The position numbers and the translations under genes were made by a program. The notes under the pieces are model-generated. The model had not been told where the DNA came from. It searched no databases and was given only the letters and a program-made list of their open reading frames with translations. Positions 21,506-29,555 of a DNA stretch of 64,000 nt are shown piece after piece. How positions within the stretch are numbered: position 1 is the stretch's first letter; every line of letters starts with the position of its first letter. The stretch spans positions 42,324,141 to 42,388,140 of the forward strand of contig OY776129.1 in NCBI GenBank assembly GCA_963675135.1, given 5' to 3'. Source of the DNA: Galeopsis tetrahit (Eukaryota > Streptophyta > Magnoliopsida > Lamiales > Lamiaceae).

Positions 21506-21984
21506 AAAATATGAATTAAAAATTGAAATGGTATGTATGGTACGTCCAAGTGTACACAAGTGTGACTCATCAATCTCTCTCCTTTCAATTCATTCTATTT
21601 TAAAATATCTTTTTTCTAATTAATTTAATTTTTATTAATCTTAATCATTAATATTAACCTTACATTTTTTAATCTCATATTGTAACACACTTTTAAATAT
21701 TAATTTGAATATTAAAATTTAAATGAAACAAAAAATTTAGAAGAATTTAAAAATATATATATTTTAATTTTATCTTCTAAATGTACATTTTTGAACATTA
21801 AAATTTATAAATATAAATTAGTTATATATATATTAAATATATTTGCATGCATGAATAATAATTTTGAATATTAAAATTTATAAATATAAATTAGTTAAAA
21901 AAAAAAGTTGGTCTCTGATGCACATGTACACACTATATTGACTAGTCCACCCTTATTAGTTATTAATAGCGAAATATTAAAACA

Positions 21985-22050
21985 GGGTAATCTTTAGTGT
22001 AGTGGTTACAACATTATTAGCTCAAGTGTTGGTCACAGGTTCAAGTCAAC
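21985..22050 (+). promoter_or_regulatory. tRNA-like Pol III A-box/B-box pair
   Basis: TTAGTGTAGTGG (21994-22005) resembles an A-box and GGTTCAAGTCA (22038-22048) a B-box, 32 bases apart and followed by T-rich DNA that could terminate Pol III. A homologous module lies at 35482-35538 in the related element. It could be a SINE head absorbed into the element or an internal Pol III promoter. There is no cloverleaf. Confidence 0.5.
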
Positions 22051-22159
22051 TTTTTAATATTATTTTTATTAAAAAAAATAGTTTTTTTCTTAAAAAAAAA
22101 TTAACACTACAATTAAAAAAGAAATTACAAAAAAATCATTTTTTTAATTAATTTTTTTT

Positions 22160-23115
22160 TATTTTAGTATTATTAAACAAAACTTTTCAATATTAAAGAT
22201 TACCACTTTTAGTATTATGAAACAATCAGTACTAAGAAACAACACTTTTCATTATTAAAGATTACCACTTTTCAGTATTATGAAACAACACTTTTTAGTA
22301 TTACGAAACAACACTTTTCAGTATTATGAAACAACGCTTTTCAATATTATGGAACGAACGCTTTTTAGTATTAAAAACTACCACTTTTCAGTATTATGAA
22401 ACAACACTTTTCAATATTATGAAACAACACTTTTCAGTATTAAATATTACCACTTTTCACTATTATAAAACAACAATTTTCACTATTATAAAACAACATT
22501 TTTCAATATTATGAAACAACACTTTTAAGTATTAAAGAATACCACTTTTCAGTATTATGAAACAACACTTTTCAGTATTACGGAACAACACTTTTCAATA
22601 TTAAATAATATCACTTTTCAATAACAATAGTTACACTTTTTACTAATAAAAATGACCCCTTTTCAATAATGAGATTGACAATTTTCAAAAAATAAAGAGT
22701 TACCCTTTTCAATAACAAAACTTACTAATTAACTTCCAAAATTCTAACAAATTCAAACTAAGTTGTTAATTAAAAAAATCTAACTCCTTATAGTACACAT
22801 TTCTTCCAATATTATGAAACAACACTTTTGAGTAATAAAAATTAACACTTTCAAAAAACAAAGAGTTATAGTAATAAAGACAACCACTTTTCAATATTAA
22901 AGATTAACATTTTTCAGTATTATGAAACAACACTTTTCAATATTAAAAATTATCACTATTTAATATTAAAGATTAACATTTTTCAGTATTATGAAACAAC
23001 ATTTTTCAGTATTAAATATTAACATTTTTCAGTATTATGAAACAACACTTTTCAATATTAAAGACTACCACTTTTCAGTATTATAAAACAACACTTTTCA
23101 TTAATGAAAACAAAT
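22160..23115. repeat. ACTTTTCA minisatellite array
   Basis: Nearly 1 kb of irregular repeats combine ACTTTTCAGTATTATGAAAC, ACTTTTCAATATTA and AGATTACC-type words every 20-35 bases. Open frames across it (for example 22326-22514) are repeat translation, not genes. Shorter stretches follow at 23885-24300. Confidence 0.85.
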
Positions 23116-23272
23116 CACCATAAAAAAAAATTAAGGGCAGATTCTCAAGCATTAGCTGAGTAAAGTGAAAGTTATAAATGCTCAAGAACAAACCAAATCA
23201 TCACTCTGCTTGATGCTCATGAATAAAAATCTTTCCAATACTTGACCCACATAATATCAGGTGATAAATTAC

Positions 23273-23382
23273 CCATTTTGTGGCTCCAAAAAAGTAATCA
23301 GAAAGGTCTTCCACCTTCCCTCACAAACTTTGATTTTAGTCCCACCCCATGAATAACTTTTATGTAACTGCATATCCTTCAC
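23273..23382 (-). pseudogene. SS3: Captured exon of starch synthase 3 (second of two)
   Basis: Read on the minus strand, this 110-bp exon starts after AATAG and ends at GG|GTAATT. It translates as VKDMQLHKSYSWGGTKIKV and, after local damage, YFLEPQNG. These match the segment of plastid soluble starch synthase 3 that follows the ADP-glucose-binding GGLGDV region. The splice sites are those expected for removal of the intron 23383-23650. Frame damage lies between KIKV and YFLEPQ. With the exon at 23651 it forms a two-exon fragment inside a Mutator-like element. Confidence 0.75.
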
Positions 23383-23650
23383 CTATTCAATGAAATGTAA
23401 AGATTGTATAGAAGTTAAAATTAATTTAACAAAACAAAATGAGCATATGACGAGTTCAGTTGTCCCTAGTTAAAACTATTTAATTTTCTTGTTTTTATTT
23501 ATTACAAATCTCAGTCAAAATTGAGAATGCATAAAGATGAAATGCTCGCATGTATCCTTGCAGAGATTGTTCTTGAAGAATACACAGTTTTATTAAAAGC
23601 ATAATCAAGTAAGATATATGGTGGGGATAAAAAGACATATTACAACTTAC

Positions 23651-23756
23651 CTGGTTGTATTTCAAACAATCATATTTTGGGAGAATGATTTCCACATTGT
23701 GGTTCATATCCTGAACGGCTCGAGAAAGACTTGTGACAACATCACCAAGGCCCCCA
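23651..23756 (-). pseudogene. SS3: Captured exon of starch synthase 3 (first of two)
   Basis: The minus strand encodes GGLGDVVTSLSRAVQ and NVEIILPKYDCL, the K-X-GGLGDV-type substrate-binding segment of glycosyltransferase family 5 starch synthases, in the version typical of SS3. It ends NQ|GTAAGT, a consensus 5' splice site. The lysine and valine before GGLG are altered and the 3' splice site looks mutated. SS3 elongates amylopectin chains in plastids. This fragment alone cannot encode an enzyme. Confidence 0.8.
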
Positions 23757-23884
23757 CTTGTAACAATAGAATAAGTAACCAAAAAACGAACATCACTCAG
23801 TGGCCCATATGATACTCATATATTGGACAATAGTTCATTATCCTCCCAAAGAAGAAATAAATTATAACAAAAGCCAATTAAAAG

Positions 23885-24300
23885 AACTATACTTTACACT
23901 TTTCAGTAATAAAATTACCATTTTTCAATAAGAAAAAACTACATTTTTCAGTAACACAATTACCACTTTTCAATAAGAAAGAACTACACTTTTCAGTAAT
24001 CAAATTACCACTTTTTTCGAACAGAGTAAGGCTATTGAGTGAGAAAAAAAAGGCAAGACAGAGATCTAGCTAGTTTCAACCTTTGCATACTATAGGACAT
24101 TAAATTTGCAGATAATCATCCAAAAGCAAACACTATAGGAAATTCTAAAAAAACAAGTAGTTCAAAAACCCTTTTCAATATTAAATTAAATTACCACTCT
24201 TCAATATTAAATTACCACTTTTCAGTTAAAAAGATCTAGCACTTTCAATAATTAAAAAAATTAATTTTCAGTAATAAATATTGCCCTTTCAAGTATTTAA
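23885..24300. repeat. Further ACTTTTCA minisatellite blocks
   Basis: ACACTTTTCAGTAATAAAAT, ACCACTTTTCAATAAGAAAG and related words occur at 23885-24015, and diverged copies at 24165-24300, separated by unrelated AT-rich DNA. Confidence 0.7.
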
Positions 24301-24554
24301 CCTATCAATTATAAACAAAGAGAAACTAAAATCAGAATGGGTTTTGCCTTCCGAGTAAAACTCCCATCTAAAGATGAAGAAAACTGGTGGACTGTAAAAA
24401 ATCGGGCTAAGTGTGGAGAGTTTGAACATTAGCTTCTAAAATTTAGTGACTAATGCAGAGATTTCATCAACCTACAATAAGAATGGCAAAAGTATCATAA
24501 ATGAGGAATACATATTATTGGTAAGCATTAAATCGTATGAATGAGAAGCATTTG

Positions 24555-24588
<34 letters not shown>
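24555..24588. repeat. CATATA microsatellite
   Basis: About five and a half perfect copies of the hexamer CATATA. Confidence 0.9.
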
Positions 24589-24739
24589 AAACAATCATGT
24601 TCTAAAAGATTGAAATAGTAGCATTTAGAAGTTCATTATTATGAAAAACAAAATAGAGGATGACTCACCGTTGCAGAAGCACCTTTAAATTATATGGTGC
24701 TACGAATGATTGTCTAAAATTTCTGCAACTTACTGCTAT

Positions 24740-24887
24740 CCTTCGATGATGCTGGATATAATCCTCCCTTGAAATCTGTAGAATCTGTTAAAATCTTTTG
24801 CCTCTTTGCACATAATTGACCTTAACCTTCTCCATTCCAGGAAATTCTACAAATAAGCTCCATGAATTGCAAACAATTCGTAATGAC
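24740..24887 (-). pseudogene. Captured exon of a Lines-like gene (second of two)
   Basis: On the minus strand, after the acceptor CTAG, the text reads RSLRIVCNSWSLFVEF (the R codon is split across the intron) and then PGMEKVK. A one-base frame change then gives GQLCAKRQKILTDSTDF. Joined to the exon at 24952 the phase is exact. From memory this resembles the C-terminal domain of plant Protein Lines homologues. The lower boundary is uncertain. Function of that family in plants is poorly known to me. Confidence 0.5.
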
Positions 24888-24951
24888 CTAGCAGCAATTA
24901 CGTAAAATTTTAATAACAAGACTAAATATAGAGGAACTTTTGAATACAAAC

Positions 24952-25031
24952 CTCAATAGGTATTCAACACAGTTAGATCCAGAGTCTTTTGAGATAAGAC
25001 AATCAAGAAGAACAACATGATCATAGTGTAT
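24952..25031 (-). pseudogene. Captured exon of a Lines-like gene (first of two)
   Basis: An 80-bp exon on the minus strand starts after TTTTTCAG and reads YDHVVLLDCLISKDSGSN, then CVEYLLR, ending at GAG|GTTTGT. The LLD.LIS motif and the following EYLLR are features I associate with the Lines C-terminal domain. Both splice sites are plausible, and the codon split AG|G continues correctly into 24887. Larger open frames at 24888-25139 just read through introns. Confidence 0.5.
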
Positions 25032-25539
25032 CTGAAAAATATTGAAATGAAACATGAAAGACGACAAGAGAACAAAAATGTGGTAGTTAGAACATTGCTT
25101 TTTACAAGACAATACCTCAACAAGAAATAAATGAAACAAATGTACTGAAACGTAATACTCGTCTTTCTAACACAATCACCAGTATTTAATTTTCAACATA
25201 AATTGCATATTTCATTTCTCAAATGTCATATTCAGGAATCAAGCTATGAGAATCAATGTATTACTATAAAACAACTTTCTCAACATCTACTTTATTTCCC
25301 TATTAGAATTAACTGAGTATTTGATTTTCAAAGACGGGATCATCATTTAACATCATAAACCAAGCATTCCTCACAGACAAATAGATTAGAAAATCAACAA
25401 CATAAAACATATAAAAATTTATGCATATCTGTAGTTGAATCACCCAAAAAAAATCACATTACAAAATATCAGATTAAATCGAATTACAGAAATTCATAAA
25501 CGAAATTGAATTACCAGATTAAGTCGAATTACAGGACAC

Positions 25540-25870
25540 CGGCGCGGTGGATGGGCACTATTGCAGGCGGCAACGATGTAGAGGCAACACATCTAACTCA
25601 CGGTAGCGGACGACGGCTTGGTTCTAGCGCGAACTGAATTTGGGCTACGCAAGAAGGCGACATGAGGAACGGGCACAACGACTGCGCGTTCCGCCCACAG
25701 AGGCGACGAAAAGGAAGATCGGCGGAATCAATGACTGAAAGAGACGAAGGAGAGAAGACGGAATCCACGGCTGAGACGAAGGAGAGAAATCCTGTAAACG
25801 GAAGAGATTGAAGGGAAACGTTAAATGCCGTTGCTGAAGAACATATTACCCGAATAAAAAATGGGCGGGT
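25540..25870 (-). other. GC-rich leader-like segment of the 4-kb element
   Basis: A GC-rich block close to the right end. On the minus strand TCTCTCCTTCGTCTC occurs twice, 35 bp apart, then CG-rich sequence ending near CCGGTGTCCTG. It looks like a 5' leader or first exon of a captured gene. Near the terminus GACCCGATCCGACCCGCCCA resembles GATCCGATCCGGCCCA at about 34266 in the related element, so at least the outer part belongs to the family. Confidence 0.4.
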
Positions 25871-25945
25871 CGGATCGGGTCAAAAGAGTGTGCACGGATC
25901 CTAATGTGATGTGTAGAGTGTATATAAGACTTTTCCTAAAAAAAA

Positions 25946-27248
25946 GTTATACATATATTAAATATTAATATTAAATTAAATATATTTGTAACAAAATTTC
26001 TCAAAGGAACCGAATTTCTCGAACGATTTAAAAGAAAATCCTATTAACAAATTCAATTTTGAATATTCAAATTTAAATTATCATTAATTTTCCTCCATCT
26101 TCTACCTCAATTATCGTACATTCAAATCAAAATTTCACCTATAAAGTAGAGATATAAATCATTTGTTTGAGACTATAACGTTTTAGCTTGCTTTTTATAT
26201 GATGGTAATTTCTGCTCTCAGAACATCTACAAGCACTCCTTGAATTTGTAGGATAGGTTTTGTTTCAATATTCATCTTACTTTTGAAAATTTTAGTTTCA
26301 TTTGCCCACAAATTCTTAAAATTGAATTCTTCTTTATGTTTTTTCTAATTTACTGTCATTTTATCTTTCTGAAATTTATTCCCAGACATAGAGAAGATCT
26401 TTCCATTTTATTTTATTTTTTACGTTTTTTAATTACAGGTTGCGTATATTATTCTGTATTATTCTGAATTTTCGGTTGCCTCTGTTGCATTATTTATATA
26501 ATATCAAAAGTTTTGTTTTAATATTCATTTTAATTTTGAAGATTTTAGTTTTATTTGATCTTAAATTCTCAAAATTGCACTTTTTCTTATTTTTCTATTT
26601 TACTGTAGAAATTCAAGTTACACTATTGGCGATAGTGATTTTTTAAACAAGGTAACATTTGTTTGTAACAATTGGGTATTTTTATATTTCTCGTAGTTTA
26701 TTTGTTTACTCAAATCATTTGGAGAGTTTTAATATTATTTTTTTTAATAGTTTTTTTAATCTTTTATTTAGTCTTCTTTACATAATTGTCGTTTTACATA
26801 ATCTCAAAATTTTTTATTTCAATATTCATCTTACTTTTGGAAATTTTAATTTCATTTGCTCTCAAATTCTCAAAATTACACTCTTTGTATTCTTTATAAT
26901 TTTAAAAGATTGGATAAAAACAGTATATTATACAGGTTGCCTATATTATTTTTTTGTATACAGGTTGCCTATATTATTCTTTTCTATATTATTCTGAATT
27001 TTCTACTGTTGCAAATTGCGTATTTACATATTCTCAAAAGTTTTGTTTTAATATATTTTAATTGAATTTTGGCTCAAAATTGTGCTTATTTTTCTATTTT
27101 ATTGTTATTTTATTTTTTTGCAATTTCATTCATCAGGTATTGTTTATAATTTTAAAGGATTGGATAAAAAAAGTTATATATTTTTCTTTCATTTCTTTCC
27201 ATGGCCTCTATTTTCTTTTCACTTTCCAGGTATAGAAATTTAGAATAC
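25946..27248. other. AT-rich DNA, no gene
   Basis: T-rich plus-strand frames (for example 26440-26646 and 26659-26997) translate to hydrophobic low-complexity chains and show no domain. Related segments such as AATATTCATCTTACTTTTG recur at about 26267 and 26820, so this is old repetitive DNA. The first 50 bp continue text interrupted at 21896 by the Mutator-like element. Confidence 0.5.
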
Positions 27249-27302
27249 GGTAAGGCCTAGGTAGTGGTGCTCTTACCACTTGAGCTATTCCACTTTGTCG
27301 GT
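27249..27302 (-). other. tRNA-like (A-box) sequence, inverted partner of 17509
   Basis: The minus strand reads GGAATAGCTCAAGTGG, then AAGAGCACCACTACCTAGG, nearly the same as 17516-17552 on the plus strand. No good B-box follows. The pair is 9.7 kb apart and inverted. Confidence 0.4.
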
Positions 27303-27432
27303 AGACAACATTTGTTAGGCAACATTTGTTTCTTTTACGGAACAATTATATAATTTTATATTTCTTCACGCATTTTTTTGGGTAGGCAACACACAATTAG
27401 ATAATTTTATATTTCTTCACGCATTTTTTTTT

Positions 27433-27714
27433 GGGTAGACAACATTTGTTTCTTTTACGGAACAATGGGTAATTTTATATTTCTTCACGTATTTTTTTGT
27501 TTGAGGAATTATTCGCATTTTTTTTTGGGTAGACAACATTTGTTTCTTTTACGGAACAATGGGTAATTTTATATTTCTTCACGTATTTTTTTGTTTGAGG
27601 AATTATTCGCATTTTTTTTTGGGTAGACAACATTTGTTTCTTTTACGGAACAATGGGTAATTTTATATTTCTTCACGTATTTTTTTGTTTGAGGAATTAT
27701 TCAAATCATTTGGA
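27433..27714. repeat. 94-bp tandem repeat, three units
   Basis: GGGTAGACAACATTTGTTTC begins units at 27433, 27527 and 27621, exactly 94 bp apart and nearly identical. Degenerate shorter units precede them from about 27300. Recently amplified noncoding DNA. Confidence 0.9.
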
Positions 27715-27889
27715 GGTTTTTACATTACCTTTATTGACAATATCACAATATGTTGTGGTTTGTTTCGGATAATTCAGAACTGTGTTAATATCATAATTTT
27801 TTTTGTATATTTAATATTTTCCTTAATAATAACCACTTTTCAAACCGAAACTCTCCGCCACACGAAACTCAAACTCAATCAGAATTCTT

Positions 27890-27977
27890 AATCAAGGTCC
27901 TCGAAAGTCGAGGATCATTATCACATCAGTCGTAATCAAGGTCCTCGAAAGTCGAGGATCATTATCACATCAGTCGT
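27890..27977. repeat. 44-bp tandem duplication with hairpin
   Basis: Two units start AATCAAGGTCCTCGAAAGTC at 27890 and 27934. Each contains CCTCGA-AAG-TCGAGG, a perfect short stem-loop. Confidence 0.85.
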
Positions 27978-28327
27978 TTAGTTGATTCATCAAATCGAAG
28001 GAGGGTATTTAGACGTTTAGTTGATCCATCAAATTGAAGGGTATTTAGAGGTAAAGTCTAGCATGCACTCGAGTGCATGCTGTGCACCCTAGTCCATGTG
28101 CATTTTTCAGTTTACTGACTTACACTTTTTGGTAAATGGTGTTGCACTTTTCAATTATTACTTATACAGTTTAATAATTGAAAAGTGCAACACCATTTAC
28201 CAAAAAGTGTAAGTCAGTAACTCAAAAGTGCAACATGGACTAGGGTGCACAACATGCACTCGAGTCCATAGCAGACCAACCCGTATTTAGACGTTTAGTT
28301 GATCCATCAAATTGAAGGGTATTTACC
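27975..28327. repeat. 36-bp tandem repeat interrupted by a MITE
   Basis: CGTTTAGTTGATCCATCAAA units start at 27975 (diverged), 28014 and 28292. Subtracting the MITE plus one TSD (242 bp) places the last unit exactly 36 bp after the second. Confidence 0.82.
28050..28282. mobile_element. Foldback MITE with 9-bp TSD, ACTTTTCA family (copy 3)
   Basis: A 233-bp palindromic element in the opposite orientation to copies 1 and 2, starting GGTAAAGTCTAGCATGCAC and ending GCAGACCAACCC. It is flanked by GTATTTAGA (28041-28049 and 28283-28291). Internal text closely matches the copy at 19451. Confidence 0.9.
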
Positions 28328-28468
28328 TTTGGGAGTTTTGCTTCGTATAAAATGTTTAAAATTGTAGAAAATGCAAACATGGTACAAATTATCAAGATGA
28401 GACTACTTTTATCTAACCCTAAAAGAGTTTGGGACAACATTAAAAATATTGGGACTAACTCTAAATAG

Positions 28469-28550
28469 AATGTACTATTATATTTTGTTAAAGAGAAATA
28501 ACACAATTTAATGTACTATTATATTTTGTTAAAGAGAAATAACACAATTT
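28469..28550. repeat. 41-bp tandem duplication
   Basis: AATGTACTATTATATTTTG through ACACAATTT occurs twice in a row (28469-28509 and 28510-28550). Confidence 0.85.
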
Positions 28551-28651
28551 TTTAAATTCAACCGACTTTAAATATTTTTATTTTAAATAGTAATTTTTAA
28601 ATGTCATGTAAATTTATTTAGAGATATATCAATGTGTATTTATTTTTAATT

Positions 28652-28674
28652 CCCGCGCGCGGGTTGTACACTAG
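28652..28674 (+). mobile_element. Helitron-like 3' terminus
   Basis: The palindrome CCCGCGCGCGGG is followed after 7 bases by CTAG and then T. A short GC-rich hairpin about ten bases before CTRR, with T next to it, is the hallmark of a Helitron 3' end. The matching 5' TC end was not found, so the extent is unknown; the element would lie to the left. Confidence 0.55.
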
Positions 28675-29034
28675 TTTATTAAATAAGAGTGAAACAAGAA
28701 TATAATATTTTTAAAAATGTGATTGAAACTAAGGGTGAAACGAGAGAGGGAGAAATTTGATGTCATTATTCATTAAAAAGAGTTAAAATTATTTAAGGGC
28801 ACGTATATGTAATTACATAATTAAATTATAATTAATTAATTCTAAAATTAATTTCAGCATATTCAGACCGGATATCAATGGATTGTGAGTGTTGTTCTCA
28901 TCATGTTGCATCGTTGTTAGCAAGTGCAAGAGATGACGCCTTTGTTATCCTTATTAATCATGTTGAAGGGCTTTGTGAGTTCACGCCGCGATGATTGATT
29001 CCAGAACCTCCGGCCACTAATTTATGGAATTAAC
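28675..29034 (+). other. Possible exon remnant beside copia-1
   Basis: From 28878 an ATG opens 38 codons containing CECCSHHVASLLASARDDAF and LINHVEGLCEF before a stop, with a CAG acceptor-like site just upstream. I do not recognise the protein. Beyond the copia element, 33307-33379 is also open (EQPPKNTELLHDSYEQ). These could be host exon pieces split by the insertion, but evidence is thin. Confidence 0.3.
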
Positions 29035-29228
29035 TATTAGGCATATATAAATATATTAAAAGATATTATATATATCTTTTATAATATATTTTATATATAT
29101 TGTAAATCTTTATTTCCTTAAATTAGAGATATATAGTAGATATGTTTTGTATCTATAAATACTTCCCTCATGTATTCTTTACATTCATTCAATGAAATTA
29201 TAATTTCCCTATTCATTGTTTCTCTATA
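29035..29228 (+). repeat. Copia-1 left LTR
   Basis: 194 bp, starting TATTAGGC and ending CTCTATA, with a TATAAAT box at 29154-29160. The usual TG..CA ends are replaced by TA..TA. Two mismatches against the right LTR. Confidence 0.9.
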
Positions 29229-29241
29229 TGGTATCAACGAG
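29229..29241 (+). other. Copia-1 primer-binding site
   Basis: TGGTATCAACGAG directly abuts the LTR and resembles the initiator-methionine tRNA binding site TGGTATCAGAGC, with changes in the last positions. Confidence 0.7.
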
Positions 29242-29555
29242 TCTCTAGGCTCACGCCTCGATCCTAAACACACACACGTAGTCGTTGTTCGGTGTTTTTC
29301 ATCATCCAAAACCCACGCCTACTGTCCCTACCTAGCCGCTGCCACCTCACGAGGCTGCCACCGACCTCTTTCCCCAAGTTACAGACAACACATAATTTCC
29401 TTCTGTGCACTTTTTGATCAATCTAATACACCCTCTGTTACAATTATATTCCCCACCCCCAATTTAATCAATTCCTCCCAGTTTTTTCTTGATTCTTCAA
29501 TCACAGAATCACTCCCCTGCAAATTCAATCTATCGCTTGAATATTTGCTGTTCAG

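Larger units (their letters stand above)
21905..25936 (-). mobile_element. Large non-autonomous Mutator-like element carrying gene fragments (ACTTTTCA family)
   Basis: A 4032-bp element whose left end is AAGTTGGTCTCTGATGCAC and whose right end reads, on the minus strand, GGAAAAGTCTTATATACAC. It is flanked by the 9-bp direct repeat TAAAAAAAA (21896-21904 and 25937-25945). From left to right it contains a tRNA-like module, T-rich DNA, a long ACTTTTCA minisatellite, two minus-strand SS3 exons, more minisatellite, two minus-strand exons of a Lines-like gene, and a GC-rich leader-like block. No transposase is seen. End motifs match the three foldback MITEs and the element at 34202. The TSD is A-rich and alone would be weak; the matching end motifs make the call. 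Confidence 0.78.

Noticed and set aside
22326..22514. 62-codon ORF in the minisatellite
   Set aside because: Pure translation of ACTTTTCA repeats.
22160..23115. CRISPR-like array
   Set aside because: Units are irregular, AT-rich and lack unique spacers of constant length; this is a plant minisatellite.
23273..23756. Functional starch synthase gene
   Set aside because: Only two exons with damaged frame, inside a transposon; no catalytic C-terminal part.
26440..27065. Hydrophobic ORFs that could be membrane proteins
   Set aside because: T-rich DNA yields F/L/I/Y-rich chains in any frame; no start context, domain or homologous pattern.
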